Part shown: one piece after another, positions 44,201-51,226 of the stretch
Position numbering within the stretch: the stretch's first letter is position 1
How the letters are laid out: each line of letters starts with the position of its first letter
Assembly: GCA_965214125.1 (NCBI GenBank)
Contig: CBDCBA010000024.1
Coordinates: 585,918-649,917 of the forward strand
Length of the DNA stretch: 64,000 bases
Reading direction: 5' to 3'
Source of the DNA: CBDCBA01 sp965214125
GTDB taxonomy: Bacteria; Planctomycetota; Phycisphaerae; Tepidisphaerales; Tepidisphaeraceae
Position numbers and translations under genes: made by a program
Notes under the pieces: model-generated
What the model saw: the letters and a program-made list of their open reading frames with translations, nothing else
What the model was told of the DNA's origin: nothing
Databases searched by the model: none

Positions 44201-44608
44201 AGCAGCTTCATCGGCGACCTGCTGCTGCTGGACCCCTTCCGCCTGAACCTCACGATGGTCGCCGCCATCCTGACGGTGATGGGCTTTTCCATGAACGACA
44301 CCGTGGTCGTCTTCGACCGCATCCGCGAGAACCGCGGCAAGTACGGCCTGCTGACGCGGCAGGTGGTCAACAACTCGATCAACCAGACCCTTAGCCGCAC
44401 CCTGCTGACCGGCGGCACCACGCTAGTGACGATCGCCGTCATGTACACCTTCGGCGGCCCCGGCATCCACGGGTTCACGTTCGCGATGCTGATCGGCATC
44501 ATCACCGGCACGTACAGCTCGATCGCCATCGCCAGCCCGATCCTGCTGCTCGGCAAGCAGGAGCAGCCTCCTGAGCAGCCGGCGACGAGCGGCCTCGCGA
44601 CCGCGTAG
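41252..44608 (+). CDS. secDF: SecD-SecF fusion protein translocase subunit
   Basis: 1118 residues. The SecD half has an N-terminal membrane segment, the periplasmic region opening with RPGIDMVGGTSLVYEI, then the six-span block with VNTLNAGALPARL, GLIIVAVFLIGYYFISGVVA and the signature GMSVDANVLIFERLREE (about residue 530). After about residue 640 the SecF half begins (SKAPIFAGISGLIILGGCIL, ILDIEFAGGTTAQFTL) and includes GFSMNDTVVVFDRIRENRGK and NQTLSRTLLTGGTTL. It uses the proton-motive force to pull exported proteins through SecYEG. The SecD periplasmic region is enlarged by a coiled-coil-like insert (residues about 115-260), not present in classical SecD. Confidence 0.96.
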   Translation: MPTAYTGRVLLIVFVMYVAICSLFPRAPFSVFLPLSNEPVSMEHNLRPGIDMVGGTSLVYEIVPPPGTPTSGLSEEVATALKRRVDPNGVLNLIWRPQGDTRLEIQLPLSTDSDAANEARQDYVAAREDLAQYVVPTRQVVRVIESMAGEERSARLDELAMGSAARREAYRVAAEAYDALEAARDGGTIVAEQAARTEYDAAVNALGDTNLTVEQVQAAIDAEPTIRAERLAQFAERNADFPERGAALDAYVAAADEYNELRNEIADTATLKRLLQGSGVLKFAILATDISPELYGEYAERLASVGPRPRAEDQYRWFQVERPEEFGRGVQIGPDGNAYALAYNTDERTLDERDGEWGLASAQRQSDERGFRAVGFTFDTAGGLLFGDLTGPNVDRPLAIILDDSIISAPQLNGRITSNGQITGGQTGFSEAEQKFLVNTLNAGALPARLSEDPISERTVGPQLGKDNLRAGFVACIAGLIIVAVFLIGYYFISGVVAMVAVLLNMVIILAGMAMLQATFTLPSVAGIILSLGMSVDANVLIFERLREEQLRGLSIRMALRNAYDRAFSAILDSNVTTGITAAILFIFGSEEVKGFGLTLLIGIFASLFTALYVTKTIFGLMVDKFGLKGLTDVPKVFPKWNKLLTPDINWMSKAPIFAGISGLIILGGCILFGVYFSQGRILDIEFAGGTTAQFTLKEPMQTGEVRDALEDVPNSGEPDDPLRDAQVVSIEPSATLADDTVYEVVVPEQDDAAVTAAIVERLGDRLSVRQPSTFVGSDAGYAQAELAQVFPIDSDAISDGSIAGLPIDPDLLAQTSGGVAVVLKDLSPMLDADELRARIVQQRLKGQYNAEGLRGGVIVETEAFPGENAAVVLLGNDRFRYDAANTEVIEAWEAQLASPAWDVVVDAVANPDELEKVTNIGAAVASEFQRDATIAIVLSILAIMGYIWVRFGDLKYSTATVVALAHDTLFCIAGIGYAHLLSSSFIGDLLLLDPFRLNLTMVAAILTVMGFSMNDTVVVFDRIRENRGKYGLLTRQVVNNSINQTLSRTLLTGGTTLVTIAVMYTFGGPGIHGFTFAMLIGIITGTYSSIAIASPILLLGKQEQPPEQPATSGLATA

Positions 44609-44918
44609 AGCATCCCTATTTCCCTCTCGTTAGCTCGGGTGCCACTGCATCCTTGCAGTGGTCGGACCCAGGCACTGCAAGGATGCAGTGCCACCCTTCG
44701 GCGGGCGCGTCGGGAGGATGTGGGGCGAGCAGCCATCGTGCAAGCTGCTCGCAACGCATTCACCCACCGAACCTCCCCGAACCCGCGGCGTAGCACCCCC
44801 GTCGCTTGCCGCGCTTGCGGTCGGCGATGCGGTTGCTAACGTGGCCGCCCGCGGAACAGGAGGTTCCGCTTCTCCCCATCACCCGGCCACTCCTTGGCCT
44901 CGGGAAAGGACGCCCGCC
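44609..44918. other. 310-bp gap between secDF and the LysM gene
   Basis: It holds a REP-like pair (44637-44696) and then about 200 bp in which no supported gene was found; arginine-rich open frames there look like shadows. Promoter elements for the LysM gene presumably lie in the right half. Confidence 0.5.
44637..44696. repeat. REP-like inverted repeat pair (CACTGCATCCTTGCAGTG family), copy 1
   Basis: Perfect 24-bp arms, 44637-44660 and 44673-44696, each contain the hairpin CACTGCATCCTTGCAGTG or its inverse, with outer ends GGGTGC/GCCACCC. A second copy is at 49771-49832. Confidence 0.9.
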
Positions 44919-45701
44919 ATGCCCCTGTTGCGTAAAGACATCAAGATCGGCTTCCTCGCCGGCGGCGCCCTGCTCGCCATCGGCATCGGCTACGTCATCG
45001 TCCTGAGCCTCGCCGGCGGGCCCGACCAGGCGACCGCCAACGGGCAGGACCAGCCCGATGCGCCCGATCCGCTGGGCGCCCCGATCGACGCCGCCAACTT
45101 CGACGCCGGCGATTGGGACACGGGCGCTTCCACCACCACCACCGGCGGCGACGAGTGGGGCGAGCCGTTCGTTTCCGTGACGCCCGGCCCCGGCGATCCG
45201 CCGCCGGTCGTGCCGACTCGCGACGACTTCATTGCGGATGAGCCCGTCGCCGCCGACCTCAACGGCCCCGCCGACATCGACTTCCCGCTCGCGGTCGCCG
45301 CCTCGGCGGACATCACGACGCCCGACCTCGCCAGCGGCGCCACGCAGCACACGATCGCCAGCGGCGACAGCTTTTCGAGCCTCGCCTTGCGGTACTACGG
45401 CGACGCCAACCTGTTCGGCGCGATCCAGCGGGCCAACCCCGGCGTCGATTCGGGCCGGCTGAAGATCGGGCAGGTCGTGGTCATTCCCGACCGCACTGCC
45501 GCCGCGACGATCAGCGAGACGCCCCTGCCCTCGCCCGGCGGCACGCACACGGTCGCCAGCGGCGAGACGCTGAGCAAGATCGCCTCCCGCCGCCTCGGCC
45601 GCGCCAACCTGTGGGAGCAGATCTACAGCATCAACCGCGACGTCATCGGCGACGACCCGGCGAACCTGAAGGTCGGCATGGTCCTGAAGTTGCCGGGCTG
45701 A
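44919..45701 (+). CDS. LysM-domain membrane-anchored protein
   Basis: 260 residues from ATG 44919, preceded by GGGAAAGGA at good spacing. An N-terminal membrane anchor (IGFLAGGALLAIGIGYVIVL, residues about 9-28) is followed by an acidic, threonine/proline-rich linker and two LysM repeats: TIASGDSFSSLALRYYGDAN with GQVVVIPD, and TVASGETLSKIASRRLGRAN with GMVLKLPG. LysM binds N-acetylglucosamine in peptidoglycan or related glycans, so the protein likely links the inner membrane to the cell wall. No catalytic domain is present. Confidence 0.88.
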   Translation: MPLLRKDIKIGFLAGGALLAIGIGYVIVLSLAGGPDQATANGQDQPDAPDPLGAPIDAANFDAGDWDTGASTTTTGGDEWGEPFVSVTPGPGDPPPVVPTRDDFIADEPVAADLNGPADIDFPLAVAASADITTPDLASGATQHTIASGDSFSSLALRYYGDANLFGAIQRANPGVDSGRLKIGQVVVIPDRTAAATISETPLPSPGGTHTVASGETLSKIASRRLGRANLWEQIYSINRDVIGDDPANLKVGMVLKLPG

Positions 45702-45729
45702 GTTCGATCGTCACACCCAACACGGCAAC

Positions 45730-45751
45730 GCCCCGCGCAACCGCGCGGGGC
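45730..45751 (+). terminator. Hairpin terminator after the LysM gene
   Basis: A GCCCCGCGC-AACC-GCGCGGGGC perfect 9-bp stem followed by ATTTCGTTG, 28 bp after the stop codon. It probably ends the LysM transcript. Confidence 0.65.
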
Positions 45752-45764
45752 ATTTCGTTGCGCC

Positions 45765-45790
45765 CCAAACCGCGTTGCAACGCGGTTTGG
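45765..45790. repeat. Single palindrome of the AACCGCGTTG family
   Basis: A perfect 26-bp palindrome, CCAAACCGCGTTG/CAACGCGGTTTGG, located 12 bp before the end of the convergent iron-transport ATPase gene. It shares its AACCGCGTTG end with the pairs at 48479-48565 and 55258-55345. Confidence 0.8.
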
Positions 45791-45801
45791 TTGCGGAGGG
45801 G

Positions 45802-46647
45802 TCACTTCGTGCAGACGACGCGGTTCGCGGGGTCGTAGTGGTCGCGAAGTTCGGCGCCGGTGCGGAGCTGCACTCGCTGGCTGCGCCCGGAGCCGAAGCA
45901 GACGCAGACGTCGTCCGGCAGGCCGCTGGCGTCGATCTGGCCCGAGCGCATCACGCTGACGTGATCGGCGGCGGCGAGGGCTTCGTGCGGGTCGTGCGTG
46001 ACCATCAGCGTCGCGACGCCCGACTCCTTCAGCACCCGCAGCGTCGTCTCGCGCACATGCTCGCGCAGAGTCGCGTCGAGGCCGCTGAAGGGCTCGTCGA
46101 GCAGCATCACCTTCGGCCCACGAGCCATCGCGCGGGCGAGGGCCACACGCTGTTGCTGCCCGCCGCTGAGCGTGTGGGGCATCTTCTTTTCGAAGCCGGC
46201 CATGCCGACCCGCTCGATCAAGTCGTCGGCCGCGGCGATGCGGTCGCCACGCGACAGCCTTGGCGTCCGCCCGACCATGCCGAACATCACGTTCTTCCGC
46301 ACGTTCAGGTGCGGAAACAACGCGAAGTCCTGAAAGACAAAGCCGGCCTGGCGGCGTTCGGGCGAGACGTGTCGGCCGGGGCCGCAGACGGTGTCGCCAC
46401 CGATGCGGATCGTGCCGCTTCGCGCCATCTCCAGGCCGGCGATCAGGCGCAGGAGCGTCGACTTGCCGCTGCCGCTGGGCCCGAGCAAACAGTGGACGCT
46501 TCCCGCCGGCACCGCGAGCGAGACGCCGTCGAGCGTCAGCCCCCGCCGCGTGTAGGCGTGGCGAACCTCGACGACCTCGATGCCCGGCACGGCGGCCGGG
46601 GCGTCGGCGGGTTCCAGCAGATCGGGGCGGCAGTCGACAACGGTCAT
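45802..46647 (-). CDS. fbpC: Ferric iron ABC transporter ATP-binding protein
   Basis: 281 residues. Walker A GPSGSGKST (56-64), Q-loop in GFVFQDFALFPHLNVRKNV, signature LSGGQQQRVALARA, Walker B VMLLDEPFSGLD and the switch histidine in LMVTHDPHEALAAADHV. The FPHLNV...SGGQQQR pattern fits the Fe3+/thiamine/polyamine (FbpC/PotA) class. The C-terminal regulatory part is short. It powers uptake with the permease and binding protein encoded upstream on the same strand, so it is the last gene of a three-gene unit. Confidence 0.92.
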   Translation of the reverse strand: MTVVDCRPDLLEPADAPAAVPGIEVVEVRHAYTRRGLTLDGVSLAVPAGSVHCLLGPSGSGKSTLLRLIAGLEMARSGTIRIGGDTVCGPGRHVSPERRQAGFVFQDFALFPHLNVRKNVMFGMVGRTPRLSRGDRIAAADDLIERVGMAGFEKKMPHTLSGGQQQRVALARAMARGPKVMLLDEPFSGLDATLREHVRETTLRVLKESGVATLMVTHDPHEALAAADHVSVMRSGQIDASGLPDDVCVCFGSGRSQRVQLRTGAELRDHYDPANRVVCTK

Positions 46648-46717
46648 GGCAGCGGCGGAAGTCTACCAGCGCCGTTGGGAGCTGCTGCGACAAAATCTCA
46701 ATCGGCCGGTGCCACGG

Positions 46718-48427
46718 TCACAGCGGCGTGCCGGGTGGGACGTCGAGCTTGTCGCCGCCGGCCTCGCCGGGGCGGCTGCGATCGACGAGCTTGCTCAGCA
46801 CGATCACCGGGATCAGCCCCGCGACGATGATCGCCAGCGCACCCGTCGCCGCTTCCTCCAAACGTTCATCGCTGGCGAGTTGGTAGACACGGACGGCCAG
46901 CGTCTCGAAGTTGAACGGCCGCAGGATCAGCGTGGCCGGCAGCTCCTTCACGACGTCGACGAAGACCAGCAGCACCGCCGCCAGCAGGCTGCCGCGCAGC
47001 AGGGGCAGGTGGACGCGCAGCAGCACCCGGCGTCCGCCGGCGCCCAGGGTGCGGGCGGCGTCGTCGAGGCTCGTGCGCACCCGGCCGAGGCTCGCCTCGA
47101 TCATGGCCAGCGCGACGGCGAGAAATCGCGTTTGGTAGCCGATGACCACCGCGACGATCGAGCCGGTGAGGATCAGCCCCGGCCGATGCTCGCGGCCCCA
47201 GAGTTCGGTGACGACGCGGTTGATGCGGAAGTCCAGCCACGTCAGCGGGATGAGCAGGCCGATCGCGATCACGGCCCCCGGCACCGCGTAGCCAAGGCCG
47301 GCGAGGCGGGCGGTGATGAGCGTCGTCGGCCCCGGTCGCAAGCGGCGGCCGTAAGCGATGGCCAGGGCCAGCGCGGCGGCGAGCACGCTGGCCACGGCGG
47401 CGACGACCAGCGTGTTCTTCGCGTGTCCGGCGAAGAGCTCCAACGCCCGCCGGTCTCCCGCCTGCCACGCCATCGTCGCGAACAGCGCCGCCGGCACGAC
47501 GAACCCGAGCAGCACCGGCAGCGCGCACGCCGCGACCGCCAGCGTCGCTCGCGGCCAGCTCAGGCGGTACGACGGCAGCACGCGGTAACGCTGCGTCGCC
47601 TGGTGGAATCGGGCGTTTCGGCGGGAGATGAGCTCGACGATCACGAGAATCGCCACCGCCCCGAGCAGGCAGGCCGAGAGCTGCGCCGCGGCCGTCATCG
47701 AGCCCAGGCCCAGCCACGTGCGGTAGATGCCAGTGGCGAAGGTGTCGACCGCGCAGTACTCGACGGCCCCGAACTCGGCGACGGTTTCCATCAGCACCAG
47801 CGCCGCCCCCGCGGCAATGCTTGGCCGGGCCAGCGGCAAGGCGACCGACCAGAAGCTCCGCCACGGCCCGCGGCCGAGCGTGCGGGCGACCTCCAGCGCG
47901 CAGCCGCTTTGCTCGATGAAGGCCGTTCGCGCCGCGAGGTAGACGTACGGGTAGAGCGCCAGGCTCAGGATGATGATCGCCCCCGGCAGCGAGCGGACGT
48001 CGGGGAACCAGTAGTCGGCCCGGCTCTCCCAGCCGAACAGGTCACGCAGGGCCGTCTGCACCGGGCCGCTGTATTGCAGCACGTCGGTGTAGGCGTACGC
48101 CCCGAGGTAGGCCGGCACCGCCAGCGGCAGGAGCAGCGCCCAGCGAAAGGCCGAGCGGCCGGGAAAGTCGCAGAGCGTGGTCAGCCAGGCCGTCCCCGTG
48201 CCGACGACGGTCGTGATCGCGCAGACGCCGCCCGCGAGCAGGAGCGTGTTGGTGGCGTAGTCGAGGAGGCGCGTGTCGTAGAGGTGCTGCCACTCGCCGT
48301 CGCTATCGGCGAAGACGCTGGCGAGCACCGTCAGCACCGGCAGCGCCACGCACAGTGCCGCCACGATCCCCACGGTCGGCCAGAAGCCCAGGAGCAGTGT
48401 GCGGAAAACGGGCGGCAAGGCGGGCAA
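46718..48427 (-). CDS. fbpB: Ferric iron ABC transporter permease (fused double domain)
   Basis: 569 residues with about 12 membrane segments. Two copies of the binding-protein-dependent permease domain each carry an EAA-type loop: one around LEVARTLGRGPWRSFWSVAL, the other around DDAARTLGAGGRRVLLRVHL, both matching EAA...G..P...W..V.LPL. This two-domain single chain is typical of FbpB/iron permeases. It forms the membrane channel for ferric iron delivered by the periplasmic protein. It follows the binding-protein gene after a 152-bp gap containing a REP-like pair. Confidence 0.93.
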   Translation of the reverse strand: MPALPPVFRTLLLGFWPTVGIVAALCVALPVLTVLASVFADSDGEWQHLYDTRLLDYATNTLLLAGGVCAITTVVGTGTAWLTTLCDFPGRSAFRWALLLPLAVPAYLGAYAYTDVLQYSGPVQTALRDLFGWESRADYWFPDVRSLPGAIIILSLALYPYVYLAARTAFIEQSGCALEVARTLGRGPWRSFWSVALPLARPSIAAGAALVLMETVAEFGAVEYCAVDTFATGIYRTWLGLGSMTAAAQLSACLLGAVAILVIVELISRRNARFHQATQRYRVLPSYRLSWPRATLAVAACALPVLLGFVVPAALFATMAWQAGDRRALELFAGHAKNTLVVAAVASVLAAALALAIAYGRRLRPGPTTLITARLAGLGYAVPGAVIAIGLLIPLTWLDFRINRVVTELWGREHRPGLILTGSIVAVVIGYQTRFLAVALAMIEASLGRVRTSLDDAARTLGAGGRRVLLRVHLPLLRGSLLAAVLLVFVDVVKELPATLILRPFNFETLAVRVYQLASDERLEEAATGALAIIVAGLIPVIVLSKLVDRSRPGEAGGDKLDVPPGTPL

Positions 48428-48478
48428 CGGTCCTTCGGTCGGCGGCGCAGGAACGACGGCATACTACCCGTGACGACT

Positions 48479-48565
48479 CAAACCGCGTTGCCACGCAACG
48501 CTGGTCCGGCATGTGGACGCCACTGCACGTCCTCTCCGACCAGCGTTGCGTGGCAACGCGGTTTG
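48479..48565. repeat. REP-like inverted repeat pair inside the iron-transport operon
   Basis: Perfect 28-bp arms, 48479-48506 and 48538-48565 (AACCGCGTTGCCACGCAACG core), are separated by 31 bp. It lies between the binding-protein stop (48580) and permease start (48427) on the same transcript. A closely related pair lies at 55258-55345 (AAGCCGCGTTGCTACGCAAC). Confidence 0.92.
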
Positions 48566-48579
48566 GGGTTGCCGCTGCC

Positions 48580-49614
48580 CTACCGCCAGCCGGCGGCGTC
48601 CATAAGGCGGACGGCGTCGCGGTTGTTCTCGCCCAGCGCCGAGGCCGGCACGCGCTCGACGCGGAACTTGCCGAACGTCTTGAGCACGTCGCTGAGCTCG
48701 ACGTCGTCCACCACCGGGTACTCGTTGTTCGCCAGCGCCAGCATCGCCTGGGCGTCGGGCGTGGTCAGGTACTCGATGAACTTGATCGCGTTGTCGCGAT
48801 TGGGGGCGTTCTTGGTCACGCCGATGCCGCTGACGTTCACGTGCGCGCCGCGGCCGTCGCCCTGGCCTTCCTGGTTGGGGAAGACGAGGCGTACCTTTGC
48901 GGCGGCCTCCTTGTCGGCGGCGTCGTCGCCGGTGAGCATGCGGGCGAAGTAGTAGTGGTTCGCCAACGCCACGTCTCCCTCGCCGGCGGCCACGGCGCGA
49001 ATCTGGTCGCGGTCGCCCCCCTGCGGCGTGCGCGCAAAGTTGGCGACGAGCCCCTCGACCCACGTTCTAGTCGTCGCCTCGCCCTGCGTCTCAAGCATGG
49101 CCGCGACGAGCGACTGGTTGTAGATGTTCGACGACCCGCGCACGAGCACTTTGCCCTTCAGCTTCGGATCGGCCAAGTCTTCGTAGGTGGTAATGCTCCC
49201 CTCGGCCACGCGGTCGCGGCTGACGATCAGCACGCGGACGCGCTGGGTGAGCCCGAACCACAGGCCGTCGGGGTGGCGAAGGTTCTCGGGGATGCGCTCG
49301 TTCAGCACAATCGAGTCCACGGGCGCGAAGATGCCCTGCTCGACCCCCCGGTGCAGGCGGCCGGCGTCGACCGTGATGAACACGTCGGCCTCGCTGAGCT
49401 CCCCCTCGCGCTGGAGCCGGGCGAGCAGCGCGTCGGAGTCGCCCTCGATGAGATTGACGGCGATGCCCGTTTGCTCGGTGAACTGCTGGTACAGCGTGTC
49501 GTCGGTGTCGTAGTGGCGGGCGGAGTAGACGTTGACGACCTCCTGCGCCGCGGCGTGGCCGGCGAGGAGCCCGGCGGCAAGGCCGGCGATGAGGGCGAGG
49601 GGGCGAAGGCGCAT
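48580..49614 (-). CDS. fbpA: Ferric iron ABC transporter substrate-binding protein
   Basis: 344 residues. A signal peptide (MRLRPLALIAGLAAGLLAGH, cleavage after AAA) is followed by the FbpA/FutA pattern EVVNVYSARHYDTDDTLYQQ, TGIAVNLIEGDSDALLARLQ, ADVFITVDAGRLHR, VRVLIVSRDRV, YEDLADPKLKGKVLVRGSSN, and the tyrosine-containing stretch FARMLTGDDAADKEA. Tyrosines of VYSARHY and SNIYNQSLVAAM are candidates for Fe3+ coordination. It is periplasmic and delivers iron to the permease. Its gene is first in the operon; regulation by Fur is expected but I could not identify a clear Fur box in 49615-49680. Confidence 0.94.
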   Translation of the reverse strand: MRLRPLALIAGLAAGLLAGHAAAQEVVNVYSARHYDTDDTLYQQFTEQTGIAVNLIEGDSDALLARLQREGELSEADVFITVDAGRLHRGVEQGIFAPVDSIVLNERIPENLRHPDGLWFGLTQRVRVLIVSRDRVAEGSITTYEDLADPKLKGKVLVRGSSNIYNQSLVAAMLETQGEATTRTWVEGLVANFARTPQGGDRDQIRAVAAGEGDVALANHYYFARMLTGDDAADKEAAAKVRLVFPNQEGQGDGRGAHVNVSGIGVTKNAPNRDNAIKFIEYLTTPDAQAMLALANNEYPVVDDVELSDVLKTFGKFRVERVPASALGENNRDAVRLMDAAGWR

Positions 49615-49770
49615 CGTGAGGTCCGTGGGTTAGAGGAAGTAATTGAGACTCAGTCGCGATTGATAGTAGATGCGACCGTGCGGTGGGGCAAGGGGGTCGG
49701 TGGGCAACGCGCAAAAGTGAACCCAGCCGCAAGCGACTGGGCGTTTTGGGGACCGAGGATAAGCCAGAGT

Positions 49771-49832
49771 CGGGTGCCACTGCATCCTTGCAGTGTCTGG
49801 ATCAGAGCACTGCAAGGATGCGGTGGCACCCG
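49771..49832. repeat. REP-like inverted repeat pair (CACTGCATCCTTGCAGTG family), copy 2
   Basis: 25-bp arms, 49771-49795 and 49808-49832, with one mismatch, the same family as 44637-44696. It lies just downstream of the small cysteine protein gene and upstream of the iron-transport operon. Confidence 0.9.
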
Positions 49833-49842
49833 GATACGAAAC

Positions 49843-50046
49843 CTAATCCGCAGGCTCGAAGCCGTCGCAACTGCTGACGGGAGTGACCTTCAGGTGAACA
49901 GTACGGTTCCTGGGGTGGCCGCACTCCTCAACGAGGTCTTCGGGCGCCTGTTTCGTTTGGCGGATTTGCTGGAGCTGGTCGGCGTCGGGGTGGTGCTCGC
50001 CGAAGTGGGCGCAAACGCCGCATTGGCCGGAGTGGATGTTGAGCAT
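49843..50046 (-). CDS. Small cysteine-rich protein, probable metal binder
   Basis: 67 residues from ATG 50046, preceded by AAGGAGA at ideal spacing; the longer frame to 50244 is arginine-rich shadow. Cysteines occur as SGQCGVCAHFGEHH and later ECGHPRN and SSCDGFEPA, with histidines between (HFGEHHPDAD). The CxxC...H...C...C arrangement suggests a bound zinc or iron-sulfur site. Proteins like this are frequent in planctomycetes without known function. It is close to an iron-transport operon, but no functional link is shown. Confidence 0.72.
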   Translation of the reverse strand: MLNIHSGQCGVCAHFGEHHPDADQLQQIRQTKQAPEDLVEECGHPRNRTVHLKVTPVSSCDGFEPAD

Positions 50047-50153
50047 GGCAGTCTCCTTGCGAGAAGGGGTTTGGAACCTCGATCGTACTGCAACGGCGAT
50101 GCCAATGTTCGCGCAAGTCGTTTCGCGATCGCTGGTTGGATTGATTCTGAATC

Positions 50154-50717
50154 TCAAGATCGTCCGGCCGCCTCGATCAACCTGGCGGCGGCGCGGGCGA
50201 CGCTGGCATCTTCGGCGCCGGCCAGTTCGCCCGCCGGCACCCACCGGGCCGCGAGGGCGTCATTGGCGGCGGCGATCTGGTCCGACCGCGCCCGCAGCAG
50301 GTAGCGCAGGTCGAAGTGCTCGTGGGCCGGCTCGCCCTTCCTCGGATTGGCGGGAATCGGGTGGATGTCGACGTCGAACAGTCCGCCGAGCACGTCCGCT
50401 TCGGCGACGCCGGCCTCCTCGCGCAGTTCCCGCCGCGCCGCGGCCAATGGCGAGGCGTCGGCCGCATCGATGTGCCCGCCCGGTTGAAGCCACCGCTTCA
50501 GCTTCGTGTGGCGGATCAACAGCACACAGCGGCCGTCGGGCGACAGCACGAACGCGCTCGCGGTGAAATGCCCCGGCTCAAAGTAGTCCCGCCGCGTCGC
50601 CCGCCCGCCGGCATTGGCGAGGAGGCGTCGCATCCGATCGAGGTGCGCGCGCTCGACCGCATCGCCCGGCGCAAAGGCGTCGAGGTCGGCGCGAAGCAGG
50701 TCGAGAAGCGAGGCCAT
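50154..50717 (-). CDS. NUDIX hydrolase
   Basis: 187 residues from ATG 50717 (MASLLDLLRADLDAFAPGD). The NUDIX fold shows in FTASAFVLSPDGRCVLLIRH, WLQPGGHIDAADASPLAAAR and the catalytic helix RRELREEAGV (REUxEExGU). Ahead of the fold is a short helical region (AVERAHLDRMRRLLAN) seen in a NUDIX subgroup often adjacent to other phosphatases. It hydrolyses a nucleoside diphosphate-linked substrate that cannot be specified. It begins 20 bp after a small gene on the same strand. Confidence 0.9.
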   Translation of the reverse strand: MASLLDLLRADLDAFAPGDAVERAHLDRMRRLLANAGGRATRRDYFEPGHFTASAFVLSPDGRCVLLIRHTKLKRWLQPGGHIDAADASPLAAARRELREEAGVAEADVLGGLFDVDIHPIPANPRKGEPAHEHFDLRYLLRARSDQIAAANDALAARWVPAGELAGAEDASVARAAARLIEAAGRS

Positions 50718-50737
50718 TGCGCCCGATGCACGGCGGA

Positions 50738-51022
50738 TCACCCGAAGCGCCCGAGCGGGTTCCATTGGCGTTCGAGTTCGCGGACCTCGTCGCGCCGCTC
50801 CATCTCGCGGTCGAGCTCGAGGTAGAACTGCACGCGGCGGCGGGCGATGACGCTGTCGTTCAATTCGGCCAGGTCGACGTCGCAGAACTGCATGACCCAC
50901 TGCAACCGGCTCATCGACAGTTGCGGCGCGACCGTTTCGTGACCGCCCGGCCCCACCCCGCCCACCCCGCCCAGTCCGCCCAGTCCGAAGCCGCCGCCGA
51001 GGTTGGATCCGAACAGGTTCAT
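50738..51022 (-). CDS. Small protein of unknown function
   Basis: 94 residues from ATG 51022 (MNLFGSNLGGGFGLGG). A glycine-rich N-terminus (GGLGGVGGVGPGG) is followed by VAPQLSMSRLQWVMQFCDVD and a charged helix rich in glutamate and arginine (YLELDREMERRDEVRELERQ). No domain is recognised. It is probably co-transcribed with the NUDIX gene 20 bp downstream. Confidence 0.55.
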   Translation of the reverse strand: MNLFGSNLGGGFGLGGLGGVGGVGPGGHETVAPQLSMSRLQWVMQFCDVDLAELNDSVIARRRVQFYLELDREMERRDEVRELERQWNPLGRFG

Positions 51023-51125
51023 CGACCGCCATCGTAGCAACTCGCCGTGGCGTCGGCATCGGGTCCACCAACTGATCTTTCGCTGAGCACTGCGTGGATC
51101 ATGCGTGTCCTCCCACAACCTCTCA

Positions 51126-51190
51126 TTAGCCGCCCCGCCTTGCGGGGCGCGTCGAGCGCCGGCGAACGCCCCGCGAGGCGGGGCGGCTAA
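51126..51190. repeat. REP-like inverted repeat pair (GCCCCGCCTTGCGGGGC family), copy 2
   Basis: 24-bp arms, 51126-51149 and 51167-51190, with one mismatch, the same family as 37861-37929 (TTAGCC/GGCTAA ends). It lies downstream of a minus-strand hypothetical gene. Confidence 0.9.
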
Positions 51191-51226
51191 CGAGTAGGTT
51201 CGTACTCAGCGTTCTGCAGCGCAAAA

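Noticed and set aside
46580..48952. Long plus-strand frame of 790 codons opposite the iron permease
   Set aside because: Low-complexity shadow composition rich in Arg, Gln, Glu and His; the opposite strand encodes a clear ABC permease.
49615..49690. Fur box upstream of the iron-binding protein gene
   Set aside because: The AT-richer stretch has only partial similarity to a Fur site and no clear dyad of the right form.
48355..50304. Long plus-strand frame opposite the iron-binding protein
   Set aside because: It has no recognisable domain and overlaps fbpA, which has a signal peptide and family motifs.
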